From Nonomuraea jiangxiensis (GTDB lineage Bacteria; Actinomycetota; Actinomycetes; Streptosporangiales; Streptosporangiaceae): a stretch of DNA of 64,000 bases. The stretch spans positions 186,001 to 250,000 of the forward strand of contig NZ_FNDJ01000005.1 in NCBI RefSeq assembly GCF_900099965.1, written 5' to 3'. Position 1 is the first letter of the stretch; every line of letters starts with the position of its first letter. Below the pieces are notes generated by a model. The model searched no databases and was not told the origin of the DNA. It was given only the letters and a program-made list of their open reading frames with translations. This document shows positions 25,787-34,030 of this stretch, piece by piece. Position numbers and translations under genes: made by a program.

Positions 25787-25904
25787 GACACTCCGGGCCA
25801 TTCTGCTTGTTGTTACGACAAACGACGACATTAGCATGCCTGTTGCGGCACTCTCCCGCCTTTCCCTCTTGATCTCCTTCGCGTTACCTCCTTTGTTTCA
25901 CCTC

Positions 25905-25933
25905 TTGACCGCTCCGGGATTCGTCCCTACGTT
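25905..25933 (+). promoter_or_regulatory. Promoter of ROK regulator (TTGACC-N17-TACGTT)
   Basis: TTGACC at 25905-25910 and TACGTT at 25928-25933 are separated by 17 bases and agree with actinobacterial SigA-type promoters (TTGACN and TANNNT). The downstream palindrome at 25938 begins four bases after the -10 element, as expected for a repressor site. Confidence 0.55.
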
Positions 25934-25937
25934 GCGG

Positions 25938-25956
25938 GTTAGGAAAGTTTCCTAAC
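25938..25956 (+). promoter_or_regulatory. ROK operator, 19-bp perfect palindrome
   Basis: GTTAGGAAAGTTTCCTAAC is a perfect inverted repeat (nine-base arms, one-base centre), of the TTAGGAAA-type sequence typical for ROK-family regulators in actinobacteria. It lies just downstream of the -10 element and 22 bp before the ROK gene start, so it probably mediates autoregulation. Confidence 0.8.
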
Positions 25957-25978
25957 TTTACCCCAGGGAGCAGCGCCC

Positions 25979-27175
25979 GTGAGCGGTCCGGTGCCGGGGA
26001 CACCCAGTCTGCTACGCGCCATCAACGATCGCGCGGCCTTGCGGGCACTCCTCGAACGCGGGCCGCTGACCCGCCCCGAGCTGGGCACGCTCACCGGCCT
26101 GTCCAAACCGACGGCGTCCCAGCTCCTGGCCCGGCTGCGGGAGGCCGGTCTGGTGGTGCTGGACGGCGTCAGGGAGGGCCTGCCGGGCCGCACGGCGGAG
26201 GTCTACCGGATCAACCCGGCCGCCGCGTACGTGGGCGCGCTCGACGTCACCCCCGCCCGGATCGAGGCCAGGGTCGCCGACATCACCGGGACGGTCGTGG
26301 GCGAGCACACGCTGCCCACCGGGCGGCGGCCGGCCGGCGACCTGGTGGACCGGCTCGGCGCCGCCCTGCGGGGCGCCAACCCGCCGGGCAGGCTGCGCCG
26401 GGTCGTGATCGGCGTGCAGGCCGCGATCGACCCCACCACCGGCAGGCTCGGGTACGCCGCCGCCGAGGACGTGCCCGGCTGGCAGATCCCCGACCTGGTC
26501 CCCACGCTCAGCGCCGGGCTCGGCGTGCCGGTGGACGTGGAGAACGACGTCAACCTGGTCGCCCTGGCCGAGCAGGCGCACGGGGCGGCCCGGGACAGCC
26601 GGGACTTCGTGCTGCTCTGGGCCGACGAGGGCATCGGCTCGGCCATCGTGCTGGGCGGGCGCGTGCACCGGGGCGCCACGGGCGGCGCGGGCGAGGTGGG
26701 CTACATGCCGGCCCCCGGGGCGCCTACGGCCCGCGAGTCAGGCCGCTACGCCCGTCACGGCTTCCAGGCGCTCACCGGCGGCCCGGCCGTGCTCGACCTG
26801 CTGCGCTCGTACGGGGTGCGCGGCGCCGACGTCCGCGAGGCCGTCGCCAACGCCGTACGGGCGGCCGGCGGGCGGGGCAGGCAGGCCGAGGCGGCCGGGG
26901 CCGGGTTGAGGGAGGTCGCCGCCCGGCTGGCCGTGGGCCTGGCCGCGATCACCTCCGTCGTCGACCCCGCGCTGATCGTGCTGACCGGGGATGTGGTGCT
27001 GCCGGGCGGCGAGACCCTGCGTGAGCTGGTCGAGCAGGAGCTCTACGCGCTGACCATCCCCCGGCCCCTGGTGCGGCTGTCGAGCGTCGCGGGCAACCCC
27101 GTCCTGGCCGGCGCCCTCGACCTGGCCCTCGGGACCGTTCGCGACGAGGTCTTCAGCTCAACGGTTCGCTCCTGA
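25979..27175 (+). CDS. ROK family transcriptional regulator
   Basis: A 398-residue ROK regulator. The winged helix (RGPLTRPELGTLTGLSKPTA, then SQLLARLREAGLVVLDG) is at residues 27-65. The ROK fold follows, with LLWADEGIGSAIVLGG and HRGATGGAGEVGYM. The usual zinc site CxCGxxGC is missing; the corresponding stretch reads ARESGRYARHG, so the ligand site differs. ROK regulators usually control sugar uptake and catabolism, but no sugar genes are adjacent. GTG 25979 lies after GGGAG. A palindromic operator is upstream. Confidence 0.93.
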   Translation: MSGPVPGTPSLLRAINDRAALRALLERGPLTRPELGTLTGLSKPTASQLLARLREAGLVVLDGVREGLPGRTAEVYRINPAAAYVGALDVTPARIEARVADITGTVVGEHTLPTGRRPAGDLVDRLGAALRGANPPGRLRRVVIGVQAAIDPTTGRLGYAAAEDVPGWQIPDLVPTLSAGLGVPVDVENDVNLVALAEQAHGAARDSRDFVLLWADEGIGSAIVLGGRVHRGATGGAGEVGYMPAPGAPTARESGRYARHGFQALTGGPAVLDLLRSYGVRGADVREAVANAVRAAGGRGRQAEAAGAGLREVAARLAVGLAAITSVVDPALIVLTGDVVLPGGETLRELVEQELYALTIPRPLVRLSSVAGNPVLAGALDLALGTVRDEVFSSTVRS

Positions 27176-27278
27176 TCCAGGATGGGGCGATAACACCCTC
27201 CGAAATACCCCAATTAACACCGAAGGCGGAAATTCCAAGACATTTCCGGATATAAATGTGCCCGCTCCCGCAGCGCCT

Positions 27279-28619
27279 TCAGGAAAGCGAAGAACGACGC
27301 ACGTCCCGGCGCCATCGGAGCGGCCGGGTGAGCGGCCACCGCCCGCCACGTATCGCCAGCCCCACCGCGACACCGGAAGCCGCCAGAGCGTAGGCCGGGG
27401 TGCCGAACGTGGTGAGGTAGGCCGCCGTGCCCGCCAGCGGCACGCCGAGCCACTCCCAGCGGCCGTCGAGGGCGACCAGGGCCACGACCAGCAGGGCGTA
27501 CCAGGGATAGCCGGGGGTGAGCAGCAGGAACGCGGCGCCGGTGAGCGTCAGCGCGCCCTGCCACGGGCGGTCAGGATCGCCGCGCCGCAGGATGTGCAGC
27601 AGGAGGGCCGTGAGGATCACCACGGTGGCGGGCAGCGCCCACGTGTCGGGCAGGACCAGCCGCAGCAAGGCGTACCGGTCGCGGGCCCCGGCCTCCTCGT
27701 AGCCCTCCTCGGCCACGTAGCCGAACAGGTAGCCGAGCACGGAGGCGCGCGAGAGGAGCACGTAGGGCAGGTAGGCGGCGGCCACGACCAGCACGGCGGG
27801 CAGCAGCGTGCGCAGGGCGCGGCGGAACCCCCGCGCGCTCGACAGCGCCCCCGCCAGCGCGCCGGGCACCACCACGGCGGGCACCAGCTTGACCGCGACC
27901 GCCGCGCCGAGCAGCGCCCCCCGCCCGGCCGTCCCGCGGGCCACGCCGAGGGCGAGCACGACGGCGGCCACGGCGAGCATGTCCACGTGGGCGTTGTTGA
28001 CCGCCTCCATGGGCACGGCCGGGCACCACCCCCAGCAGGCCGCCCACCGGGGGTCGCCCCGGCGGCGCAGGATCAGCAGCACGGCCGCCGCCAGCAGCGC
28101 GCCGGCGGCCTGCAGTGGCACGAGCCGCGCCCCGCCGGGTGAGAGCCGGTCCACGAGCAGGAAGTACGCCTCCGCCAGCGGCGGGTAGATCGTGTGCACG
28201 CTGGGCCGGTTGATCCTCGTGCACGCGCCGCCGCCGATCGGGTAGAAGTGCCCCTCCGCGCACCGGGGGAAGAGCCACGGGTCACGCAGGGAGGCGAGCG
28301 CCGGATCGGCCGGAGCGTGATCGTAGGGGGAGTTCCCGGCGGCCTGGACGCGGCCGTCCCACACGTACCGGTAGGGGTCGGTGCTGGTGACGGGCGGGCC
28401 GAGCAGGCCGGTCGCGATCACGGCCAGCCCGCCCACCAGGACCAGCCGGGCGGCCGCCTTCCCCGGCACTCCGCGCAGCGCCCACCCGGCGGCGCCGAAC
28501 AGGACCCAGGCGGCCGCGTACCACCAGAACAGTCCCCGAGGGGGGCTGTGGAAGAGCACGGCGAGGACGGTCACCTGGGCGGCGACGAGCGCGGCGGCGC
28601 CGGTGGTGCGGGCGTTCAT
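27279..28619 (-). CDS. GT87-like polyprenol-dependent glycosyltransferase (DUF2029)
   Basis: A 446-residue GT-C protein with 10-12 membrane helices. The extracytoplasmic loop after the second or third helix holds STDPYRYVWDGRVQAAGNSP, where the acidic residues needed for polyprenol-phosphate-linked donors are found. CTRINRPSVHTIYPPLAEAY is a second conserved loop. The family uses polyprenol-phosphomannose for lipomannan or other envelope glycans, which connects it with ppm1 in the window. ATG 28619 gives MNARTTGAAA; a longer start adds 14 basic residues. It converges with the ROK gene across an unremarkable 103-bp gap. Confidence 0.87.
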   Translation of the reverse strand: MNARTTGAAALVAAQVTVLAVLFHSPPRGLFWWYAAAWVLFGAAGWALRGVPGKAAARLVLVGGLAVIATGLLGPPVTSTDPYRYVWDGRVQAAGNSPYDHAPADPALASLRDPWLFPRCAEGHFYPIGGGACTRINRPSVHTIYPPLAEAYFLLVDRLSPGGARLVPLQAAGALLAAAVLLILRRRGDPRWAACWGWCPAVPMEAVNNAHVDMLAVAAVVLALGVARGTAGRGALLGAAVAVKLVPAVVVPGALAGALSSARGFRRALRTLLPAVLVVAAAYLPYVLLSRASVLGYLFGYVAEEGYEEAGARDRYALLRLVLPDTWALPATVVILTALLLHILRRGDPDRPWQGALTLTGAAFLLLTPGYPWYALLVVALVALDGRWEWLGVPLAGTAAYLTTFGTPAYALAASGVAVGLAIRGGRWPLTRPLRWRRDVRRSSLS

Positions 28620-28751
28620 GGTGTGCAGCGTCGCACCGCCGCGCGTCCGCCGGGCGATCATCCGGCGTGGCGTCCGCGTTTCGTAAGGAACGCTGGAGCC
28701 GGCCCTGTCCGGGCTTGGGGTACGGCCCTCGCGGGCGCCGCGGGTCCCGGC

Positions 28752-29249
28752 CTAGGGCGCCTGGTCGCGGTCGGGTGCGAGGCGCGCGTCCGGCTCGGTG
28801 GGCTCGCCGGTCACCTCGGGGGCGCGGTGCTCGTAGGGGGTGCTCAGCACGACCGTGGTGCGGGTCGAGACGTTGGCCGAGGCGCGGATCTGCTGCAGCA
28901 GGTCCTCCAGCGCCACGGGTGAGGCCACGCGCACCTTGAGGATGTAGCTCTCGTCCCCCGCCACGCTGTGGCACGCCTCGATGGCGGTCAGGTGCGCCAG
29001 CCGCTCCGGCGCGTCGTCCGGCGCCGCCGGGTCGATCGGCTTGATCGACACGAACGCGGTCAGCGGCAGCCCCACCGCGTCATGGTCGATGATCGCGGCG
29101 TATCCGCGGACGACTCCGCGCTTTTCCAGGCGGCGTACGCGCTGGTGCACCGCTGAGACCGAGAGCCCGGTCTCCCTGGCGAGGTCGGTGAAGCTCATGC
29201 GGCCGTCGCGGGCCAGCAGCGTGACGATCCGGCGGTCGATCTCCTCCAT
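28752..29249 (-). CDS. Lrp/AsnC family regulator
   Basis: A 165-residue Lrp/AsnC protein. MEEIDRRIVTLLARDGRMSF and LARETGLSVSAVHQRVRRLE form the N-terminal helix-turn-helix; CHSVAGDESYILKVRV and LQQIRASANVSTRTTVVLST are RAM-domain strands with the effector pocket. The last 25 residues are a charged extension. Members sense amino acids and form octamers. Targets are unknown. It follows the CvnD-like GTPase with a 23-bp gap and may be in the same transcript. Confidence 0.93.
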   Translation of the reverse strand: MEEIDRRIVTLLARDGRMSFTDLARETGLSVSAVHQRVRRLEKRGVVRGYAAIIDHDAVGLPLTAFVSIKPIDPAAPDDAPERLAHLTAIEACHSVAGDESYILKVRVASPVALEDLLQQIRASANVSTRTTVVLSTPYEHRAPEVTGEPTEPDARLAPDRDQAP

Positions 29250-29272
29250 CGGTCAAAGGTAGCCGTTGCCCG

Positions 29273-29866
29273 TCACGACATTGTCCCGACCGGGGTGGCG
29301 CCCCTGCGCATCGCGTGCTCGACCAGCGTGATGAGGACCTCCCTGCCGGAGTCGCGGCGGCGGGCGTCGCAGCGCACGATGGGGATGTCCGGCTCCAGCC
29401 CGATCGCCGAGCGCACCTCCCCCACGGTGAACGGCATGATGCCGTCGAAGCAGTTGAGCGCCACGATGAAGGGCTGCTCGCGCTTCTCGAAGTAGTCCAC
29501 GGCCGGGAAGCAGTCCTCCAGGCGGCGGGTGTCGGCCAGCACCACCGCGCCGAGCGCGCCCAGGGCCAGTTCGTCCCACACGAACCAGAACCGCTCCTGG
29601 CCCGGGGTGCCGAACAGGTACAGCATGTAGTCGTTGCGGATCGTGATGCGGCCGAAGTCCATCGCCACGGTGGTGGTGAGCTTGCGCTCGACGCCGGACA
29701 GGTCGTCGACGTACGTGCCGACGTGGGTGAGCGCCTCTTCCGTACGCAGCGGCCGGGTCTCGGAGACGGCGCCCACCATGGTGGTCTTGCCCGCGCCGAA
29801 TCCCCCGGCGATCAAGATCTTGATCGCGGTCGGCAGCCGCCAATGGTCAGAGCGACCGAATTCCAT
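29273..29866 (-). CDS. Orphan CvnD-like (conservon) GTPase
   Basis: A 197-residue small GTPase. G1 is GGFGAGKTTMVGAVSE; TTTVAMDFGRITIRNDYMLY is the switch I/G2 zone; G3 FGTPGQERFWFVW; the G4 NKxD motif is replaced by ALNCFDG, as in the MglA/CvnD group. In conservons this protein works with a histidine kinase (CvnA), a roadblock protein (CvnB) and a DUF742 protein (CvnC). None of those is adjacent; the next gene upstream encodes a terpene-synthase-like protein. Conservons often adjoin terpene cyclase or P450 genes, which makes the pairing notable. Confidence 0.9.
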   Translation of the reverse strand: MEFGRSDHWRLPTAIKILIAGGFGAGKTTMVGAVSETRPLRTEEALTHVGTYVDDLSGVERKLTTTVAMDFGRITIRNDYMLYLFGTPGQERFWFVWDELALGALGAVVLADTRRLEDCFPAVDYFEKREQPFIVALNCFDGIMPFTVGEVRSAIGLEPDIPIVRCDARRRDSGREVLITLVEHAMRRGATPVGTMS

Positions 29867-30123
29867 CCAGCACCGCCTGTACGTTCCCGCGCATGCCCAA
29901 CCCCACCCCTGAGGTGCCGTGGTCAGTGGTATCTGTCAAGGCGCGTTGAGAAGGTTGATCCACATGCCTGGCATCGAGACACCCTAGCAACGCCACATTT
30001 TCCACTCAAGCCGCACGTTTTTACAAGAAACAAAATGTCACGGTTTGTAGCTCCAAGCCGCCTTATTCGCCGCACTTACGGCACGGGAGTCAAGTGGACT
30101 TGTCATGTAATCCGACAGGACCT

Positions 30124-31014
30124 TTAAGGCGACGGGTTGTAGGCCGAAATGCCGTTGTAACCGGCGTTGAAACCGATCTGTCTTCGCAGGTAGACGGCTA
30201 TGCGGGGGCTGGGCTCCCGTACCGTCTCGATCAGGGCGGCCGCCTCGCGGGCCAGCTCGGCCATCGTCCCGGTCACCTCGGCGCGCGGCACGCCGAGCGC
30301 CAGCACGTTCAGGTCGCCCCAGCTCAGATCTCTGCGGTAGGAGGCGAGGTCGCCGAGCAGGTGCAGGTAACGCTGTACCTGCCTGCTGACGGCCCGCAGG
30401 TCCGCCAGGTGCGTCCTGGACCAGTCGTCGGCCGTGTAGATCCAGTGCGAGAGGTCCACGAAGCACGAGCCGCGGCTGTCGGCGTTGTCGAGATAGCGGG
30501 CCAGCGTCGGCACGGCGTTCGTGTCCCGCCACACCCAGGCCCTGGCCATGCCCGTCAGCGTGCTGGCGAGCTGGTCGCGCCAGAGCCCCCGCAGGTCGTC
30601 GAAGTCCTTGGCGGTGGCCAGCTCGTCGCGCAGGTCGGCCAGGAACCGGGTGACCGCCGAGCGGGGCACCGCGCCGGCGGCGACCGACAGGCACTCCCGG
30701 GTCAGGCGGCTGACCTGCTCGCGGGTGGTGGAGGTGTGGCCCACCAGCCGGTCCACGGCCAGGATCCACAGGGCGGTCCTGTTGAGCACCTTCAGGCGCT
30801 CGGCGGTGGCCCAGGGTGCGCTGAAGGCCGTGGTGAGGGTCAGGGAGTGGTAGAACTCGCCGTCGAAGGCCGCCTCGGGGAACAGCCCCTGGTACATCTG
30901 CGCGCAGCGACTTAGATCTCTGCGGCACTCGGCGGCCAGCGCGCATGTCCTGCCGAGCTCGAATGCGTCGTCCAGCTCGCCGTCCCGCATCCTAGGGCCG
31001 GTCCAGCGGCTCAC
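30124..31014 (-). CDS. Terpene-synthase-like protein with degenerate metal motifs
   Basis: A 296-residue all-helical protein. The C-terminal half carries LLGDLASYRRDLSWGDLNVL, aligned with the NSE/DTE metal site of class I terpene synthases and the GDxxN that follows it. The Asn is Gly and the final Glu is Asp. The first Asp-rich motif reads LAVDRLVGHTS, keeping one Asp of DDxxD. The family call is therefore moderate and the usual magnesium-dependent ionisation may be lost or altered. 257 bp of AT-richer DNA separate it from the CvnD-like GTPase downstream; the LuxR gene lies upstream. Confidence 0.7.
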   Translation of the reverse strand: MSRWTGPRMRDGELDDAFELGRTCALAAECRRDLSRCAQMYQGLFPEAAFDGEFYHSLTLTTAFSAPWATAERLKVLNRTALWILAVDRLVGHTSTTREQVSRLTRECLSVAAGAVPRSAVTRFLADLRDELATAKDFDDLRGLWRDQLASTLTGMARAWVWRDTNAVPTLARYLDNADSRGSCFVDLSHWIYTADDWSRTHLADLRAVSRQVQRYLHLLGDLASYRRDLSWGDLNVLALGVPRAEVTGTMAELAREAAALIETVREPSPRIAVYLRRQIGFNAGYNGISAYNPSP

Positions 31015-31186
31015 GGATCATGGGCGACGACCCCCAATGCCTGGGATATACACCTGTTGGGGAATTGTTTCATGATCGTGCACTATCGATCAAGGTATCA
31101 GCACCGTGGCGCCCCGGGGAGAGCGACGCCGCCGTACAGGCCCAGCGGCTCATCGGCGCCGACGGGGCCGGCCGGGGTCGTGGTGA

Positions 31187-33946
31187 CTAGGTGGGCCCGC
31201 CGGCGAGCTTGGCGGCCAGCGCCACCCGGGAGCCGATCCCGAGCTTGGTGTAGATCTTGCCGATGTGGTACTCGACGGTCTTGACACTGATGAGCAGCTC
31301 CCTGGCGATCTGCCGGTTGGTCAGGCCGCCGGCGACCAGCATGGCGGTGCTCAGCTCCTGAGGGGTGAGCCCGAGCCGTACCGTGGCCGGGGGTTCCAGC
31401 CCGCAGGCCTCCAGTTCCTGGGCGCTGCGGTCGACGAGCGGGCGCGCGCCCAGGCGTTCGAAGATGGCGCGGGCGGCGCCCAGCCGCTCGGCGGCGGCCC
31501 GGCGCCGGCCCGTGCGGCGCAGCAGCCTGCCGAGGTCCAGCAGCACGCGTGCCTCCTCCAGCGGGCACGCGCCGGACTCCACGAGCGTCAACGCGCGGGC
31601 GAAGCTCTCCTCGGCCTCACTTGGAACGTTCCTGGCCGCCAGCAGGAGACCGTGAAGCCGCAGGCGTTCGGCCCGGGCGCGCGGCCCCGCCCGGCGGGCG
31701 CCCCCGGCCCCGTTGACCCCTGCCCGGTCGACTCCAGCCCCATCCACCCCAGCCCCGTCGACCCCGGCGTTGGCGAAGCCGGCCCCGTCGAAGCCGGCCA
31801 GCGCGTGCCCGGCCTCGTCCAGCCGCCCGTCGGCGACCAGTGCCTCGATCCTGGCCGGTCGCGGGTCGGGCGCGAACACGTCATCGGCTTCCAGCGGCTC
31901 GTTGCCGGCGCCGAGCAGCGCCAGTGCCAGGGCGGCCTGGGTCTCGCCCAGCGGGTGGCGCAGGCGGCGGGCAGTGGTGCCGGCGGCGGTCGCGTGGGCG
32001 AGGGCCCGCTCGTGCTCGCCGAGCGCCGCCAGCGGCGCCACGCACACCACCTCCAGGCACGGCAGCAGCCAGCGCTGGCCGAGCGCGGCCGCCTCGGCGA
32101 GCGCCTCCTCGGCGCGGGCGGCGGCCTCGTTCCAGCGGGCGGCGCCGTGCTCGGCGACGGCGAGCAGCGCGGTGGCCAGCAGCCGGTGGTGCGGCAGCCC
32201 CGCCTTCGCGGCGGCGGCCACGGTCCTGCCGAGCACCGTGGCCGCCTCCTCGGCCGCGTCGCGTTCCAGGAGGGCGAGGGCCGCCGCGAGGCTGTCGGGC
32301 GGCGTGCCGGCGCTGGGTGCCCCTCCCAGCGCCAGCACGTCGTACGGCCTGGCGACCGGGCCCTGGATGGGCTGGTCGAGCGCCAGGCGGGCCCAGTTCA
32401 CCGCCGCTTCCCTGTCCGCCGTGACCAGATGCAGCCACGCGAGCTGCTCGGCCACGTCGGCGGCGAATCCGGGTTCTCTGTGCCGCCACGCCTCGGCCAG
32501 CAGTTCGGACGCCTCGTCGAAGCGTCCGAGGGCCAGCGCGAGGCGTCCCAGCACGTACCGGCGTACCGGGCGCGGGTCGGCGTTGCGCACATCGGCGAGC
32601 TCCGCCGCCCGGATCACGTCGCCCCCGACGAGGACGTGTTCCAGAACGGACGTGCGCAGCTCGTCGCGGCGCACCGCCGACTCCGTGAGCCCGGCGGCAA
32701 GGTCCAGGTGGGCGGCGGACTCCTGCCACTGCCCGTGTTGCGCCGCCTTGGCGGCGAAGCTGGCCAGCTCCTCGGCCAGCCCCTCGTCGGGGCCGCCGGC
32801 GGCGGCCGCCCGGTGCCGCAGCGCCGCACCCGTGTCGGTCACGGCGCGGGCGGCGGCCAGGTGCAGGCGCGCCCTGGTGCCCGCGCCGAGCCCGTCGTAG
32901 GCGGCGGCCCTGGCCAGCGGCTCGGGGAAGTCGACCAGGCGGCCGGGCAGCTCGCGCAGCAGCCCGGCGGCCACGGCCGCCTCAAGGGCGTCCAGCGGCT
33001 CGCGGAGCCCGTCGGCGACGGCGGCGGCCAGGTGCAGCGGGCACGGCCCGCCCAGGACGGCGCAGGCCGCGACGAGCCGCCGGACGGCCGGGTCGCAGCC
33101 GTGCAGGCGCCGGGCGAAGGGCCGCAGGTACGTGTCCGGCGCGGGCAGCCGCACCCCTGGCTCGGCGAGGACCGCCGCGGGCACGCTCGCCAGGAGGGCA
33201 CGGGCGTGCAGCGGGTTCCCCCCGGTGTGCTCCCGCAACCGCACGGCGACCTGCGGGGCAACCCTGGAGACCTGCGGGGCGAGCCCGGAAACCTGCGGGG
33301 CGAGCCCGGAAACCTGCCCGGGAGCGGGGTCGCGCACCCCGCAGGCCGGCTTGGCGTCCTCGGACTGCTGCGGCATCGCCTGCCCGGCGAGTTCGGCGAG
33401 GTCGCCGGCGCTCAGCCCGCCGAGCGTGACCCGCCGGGTGTCCGTGCCGGTGAGCAGCCGCCGCAGCCCCTCCGGCAGCCAGGGATCGGCCACGTCACGG
33501 CAGACGACCACCACGAGCACCCGCCAGGCCCGTACCCGCCGCAACATGTAGGAGAGGGCGCGCAGGGACGGCCGGTCCGCCCACTGCGCGTCGTCGACCA
33601 CCACGGCCACCGGTCCCTCCGCCTGCAACCGGTCGACGACCTCGTAGAGCGCCTGCCCCGCCGCGCACGAATCCCGCCCCGCCAGGCCGATCCGCCGGGG
33701 TGTCCCCTCCCATCCGGCGGCCGCGTCCGCGAGCTGCCGTACGACGCCGAGCCTGAGCCGGCGCTCGCTCGCCTCCCCGCTGGCGGCCAGCACCCGCACA
33801 CCCTCTTCGCCGAGCGTGCGGTGGACGAGCGTGGTCTTGCCGATCCCCTCCGGCCCCTCGACCACGACCGTCCGGGAGTCCCCTCCGACCGCCGCACGCA
33901 GCTGCGCACGTAAAAGGGTGAGTTCCGCGGTTCTGCCGACGAACAT
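31187..33946 (-). CDS. Large LuxR-family ATPase regulator (LAL type)
   Basis: A 919-residue AAA/NB-ARC-like regulator. Walker A EGPEGIGKTTLVHRT is near residue 33, Walker B VAVVVDDAQWADRPSLRAL near 120, and the middle is TPR-like helices. The C-terminus is a LuxR/GerE DNA-binding domain: LTPQELSTAMLVAGGLTNRQ and SVKTVEYHIGKIYTKLGI. Two intragenic repeat arrays (31704-31793 and 33251-33313) encode disordered Gly/Ala/Val-rich and QVSGLAP segments. ATG 33946 has a strong GGGAGGG site. Such LAL regulators often control secondary metabolism. The neighbouring terpene-synthase-like gene could be a target (inference). Confidence 0.93.
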   Translation of the reverse strand: MFVGRTAELTLLRAQLRAAVGGDSRTVVVEGPEGIGKTTLVHRTLGEEGVRVLAASGEASERRLRLGVVRQLADAAAGWEGTPRRIGLAGRDSCAAGQALYEVVDRLQAEGPVAVVVDDAQWADRPSLRALSYMLRRVRAWRVLVVVVCRDVADPWLPEGLRRLLTGTDTRRVTLGGLSAGDLAELAGQAMPQQSEDAKPACGVRDPAPGQVSGLAPQVSGLAPQVSRVAPQVAVRLREHTGGNPLHARALLASVPAAVLAEPGVRLPAPDTYLRPFARRLHGCDPAVRRLVAACAVLGGPCPLHLAAAVADGLREPLDALEAAVAAGLLRELPGRLVDFPEPLARAAAYDGLGAGTRARLHLAAARAVTDTGAALRHRAAAAGGPDEGLAEELASFAAKAAQHGQWQESAAHLDLAAGLTESAVRRDELRTSVLEHVLVGGDVIRAAELADVRNADPRPVRRYVLGRLALALGRFDEASELLAEAWRHREPGFAADVAEQLAWLHLVTADREAAVNWARLALDQPIQGPVARPYDVLALGGAPSAGTPPDSLAAALALLERDAAEEAATVLGRTVAAAAKAGLPHHRLLATALLAVAEHGAARWNEAAARAEEALAEAAALGQRWLLPCLEVVCVAPLAALGEHERALAHATAAGTTARRLRHPLGETQAALALALLGAGNEPLEADDVFAPDPRPARIEALVADGRLDEAGHALAGFDGAGFANAGVDGAGVDGAGVDRAGVNGAGGARRAGPRARAERLRLHGLLLAARNVPSEAEESFARALTLVESGACPLEEARVLLDLGRLLRRTGRRRAAAERLGAARAIFERLGARPLVDRSAQELEACGLEPPATVRLGLTPQELSTAMLVAGGLTNRQIARELLISVKTVEYHIGKIYTKLGIGSRVALAAKLAGGPT
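31704..31793 (-). repeat. Six 15-bp repeats in the LuxR-family gene
   Basis: Six consecutive 15-bp units such as CCAGCCCCGTCGACC, in phase with the frame, encode a GVDGAG-type pentapeptide array (V/F-D/N-G/R-A-G). It lies between the TPR-like region and the C-terminal part and has no known function. Confidence 0.8.
33251..33313 (-). repeat. Three 21-bp repeats in the LuxR-family gene
   Basis: Three 21-bp units begin at 33251, 33272 and 33293; the last two are identical and the first differs at a few bases. They encode a QVSGLAP heptad (once QVSRVAP) at residues 215-240, immediately after the ATPase domain. Confidence 0.85.
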
Positions 33947-34030
33947 GCGCCCTCCCTTCGCGGCCCTCGTCTTCTCAGAGCGCCGGCGGCGGCGCCTGAT
34001 ACACGATCCCGTACAAGGGGTCAAATCGGC

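Noticed and set aside
25460..25837. An ATG-started minus-strand frame covering the HelD-like N-terminus
   Set aside because: It is out of frame with the conserved protein and has a Ser/Arg/Thr-rich sequence without homology.
25750..25980. Rifamycin-associated element (RAE) upstream of the HelD-like gene
   Set aside because: The RAE inverted repeat known from other actinobacteria was looked for and not found; only the CCATTAA dyad is present.
31265..33913. An 882-codon plus-strand frame opposite the LuxR gene
   Set aside because: Lies entirely over the LuxR coding region, has no motif and mirrors its codon bias.
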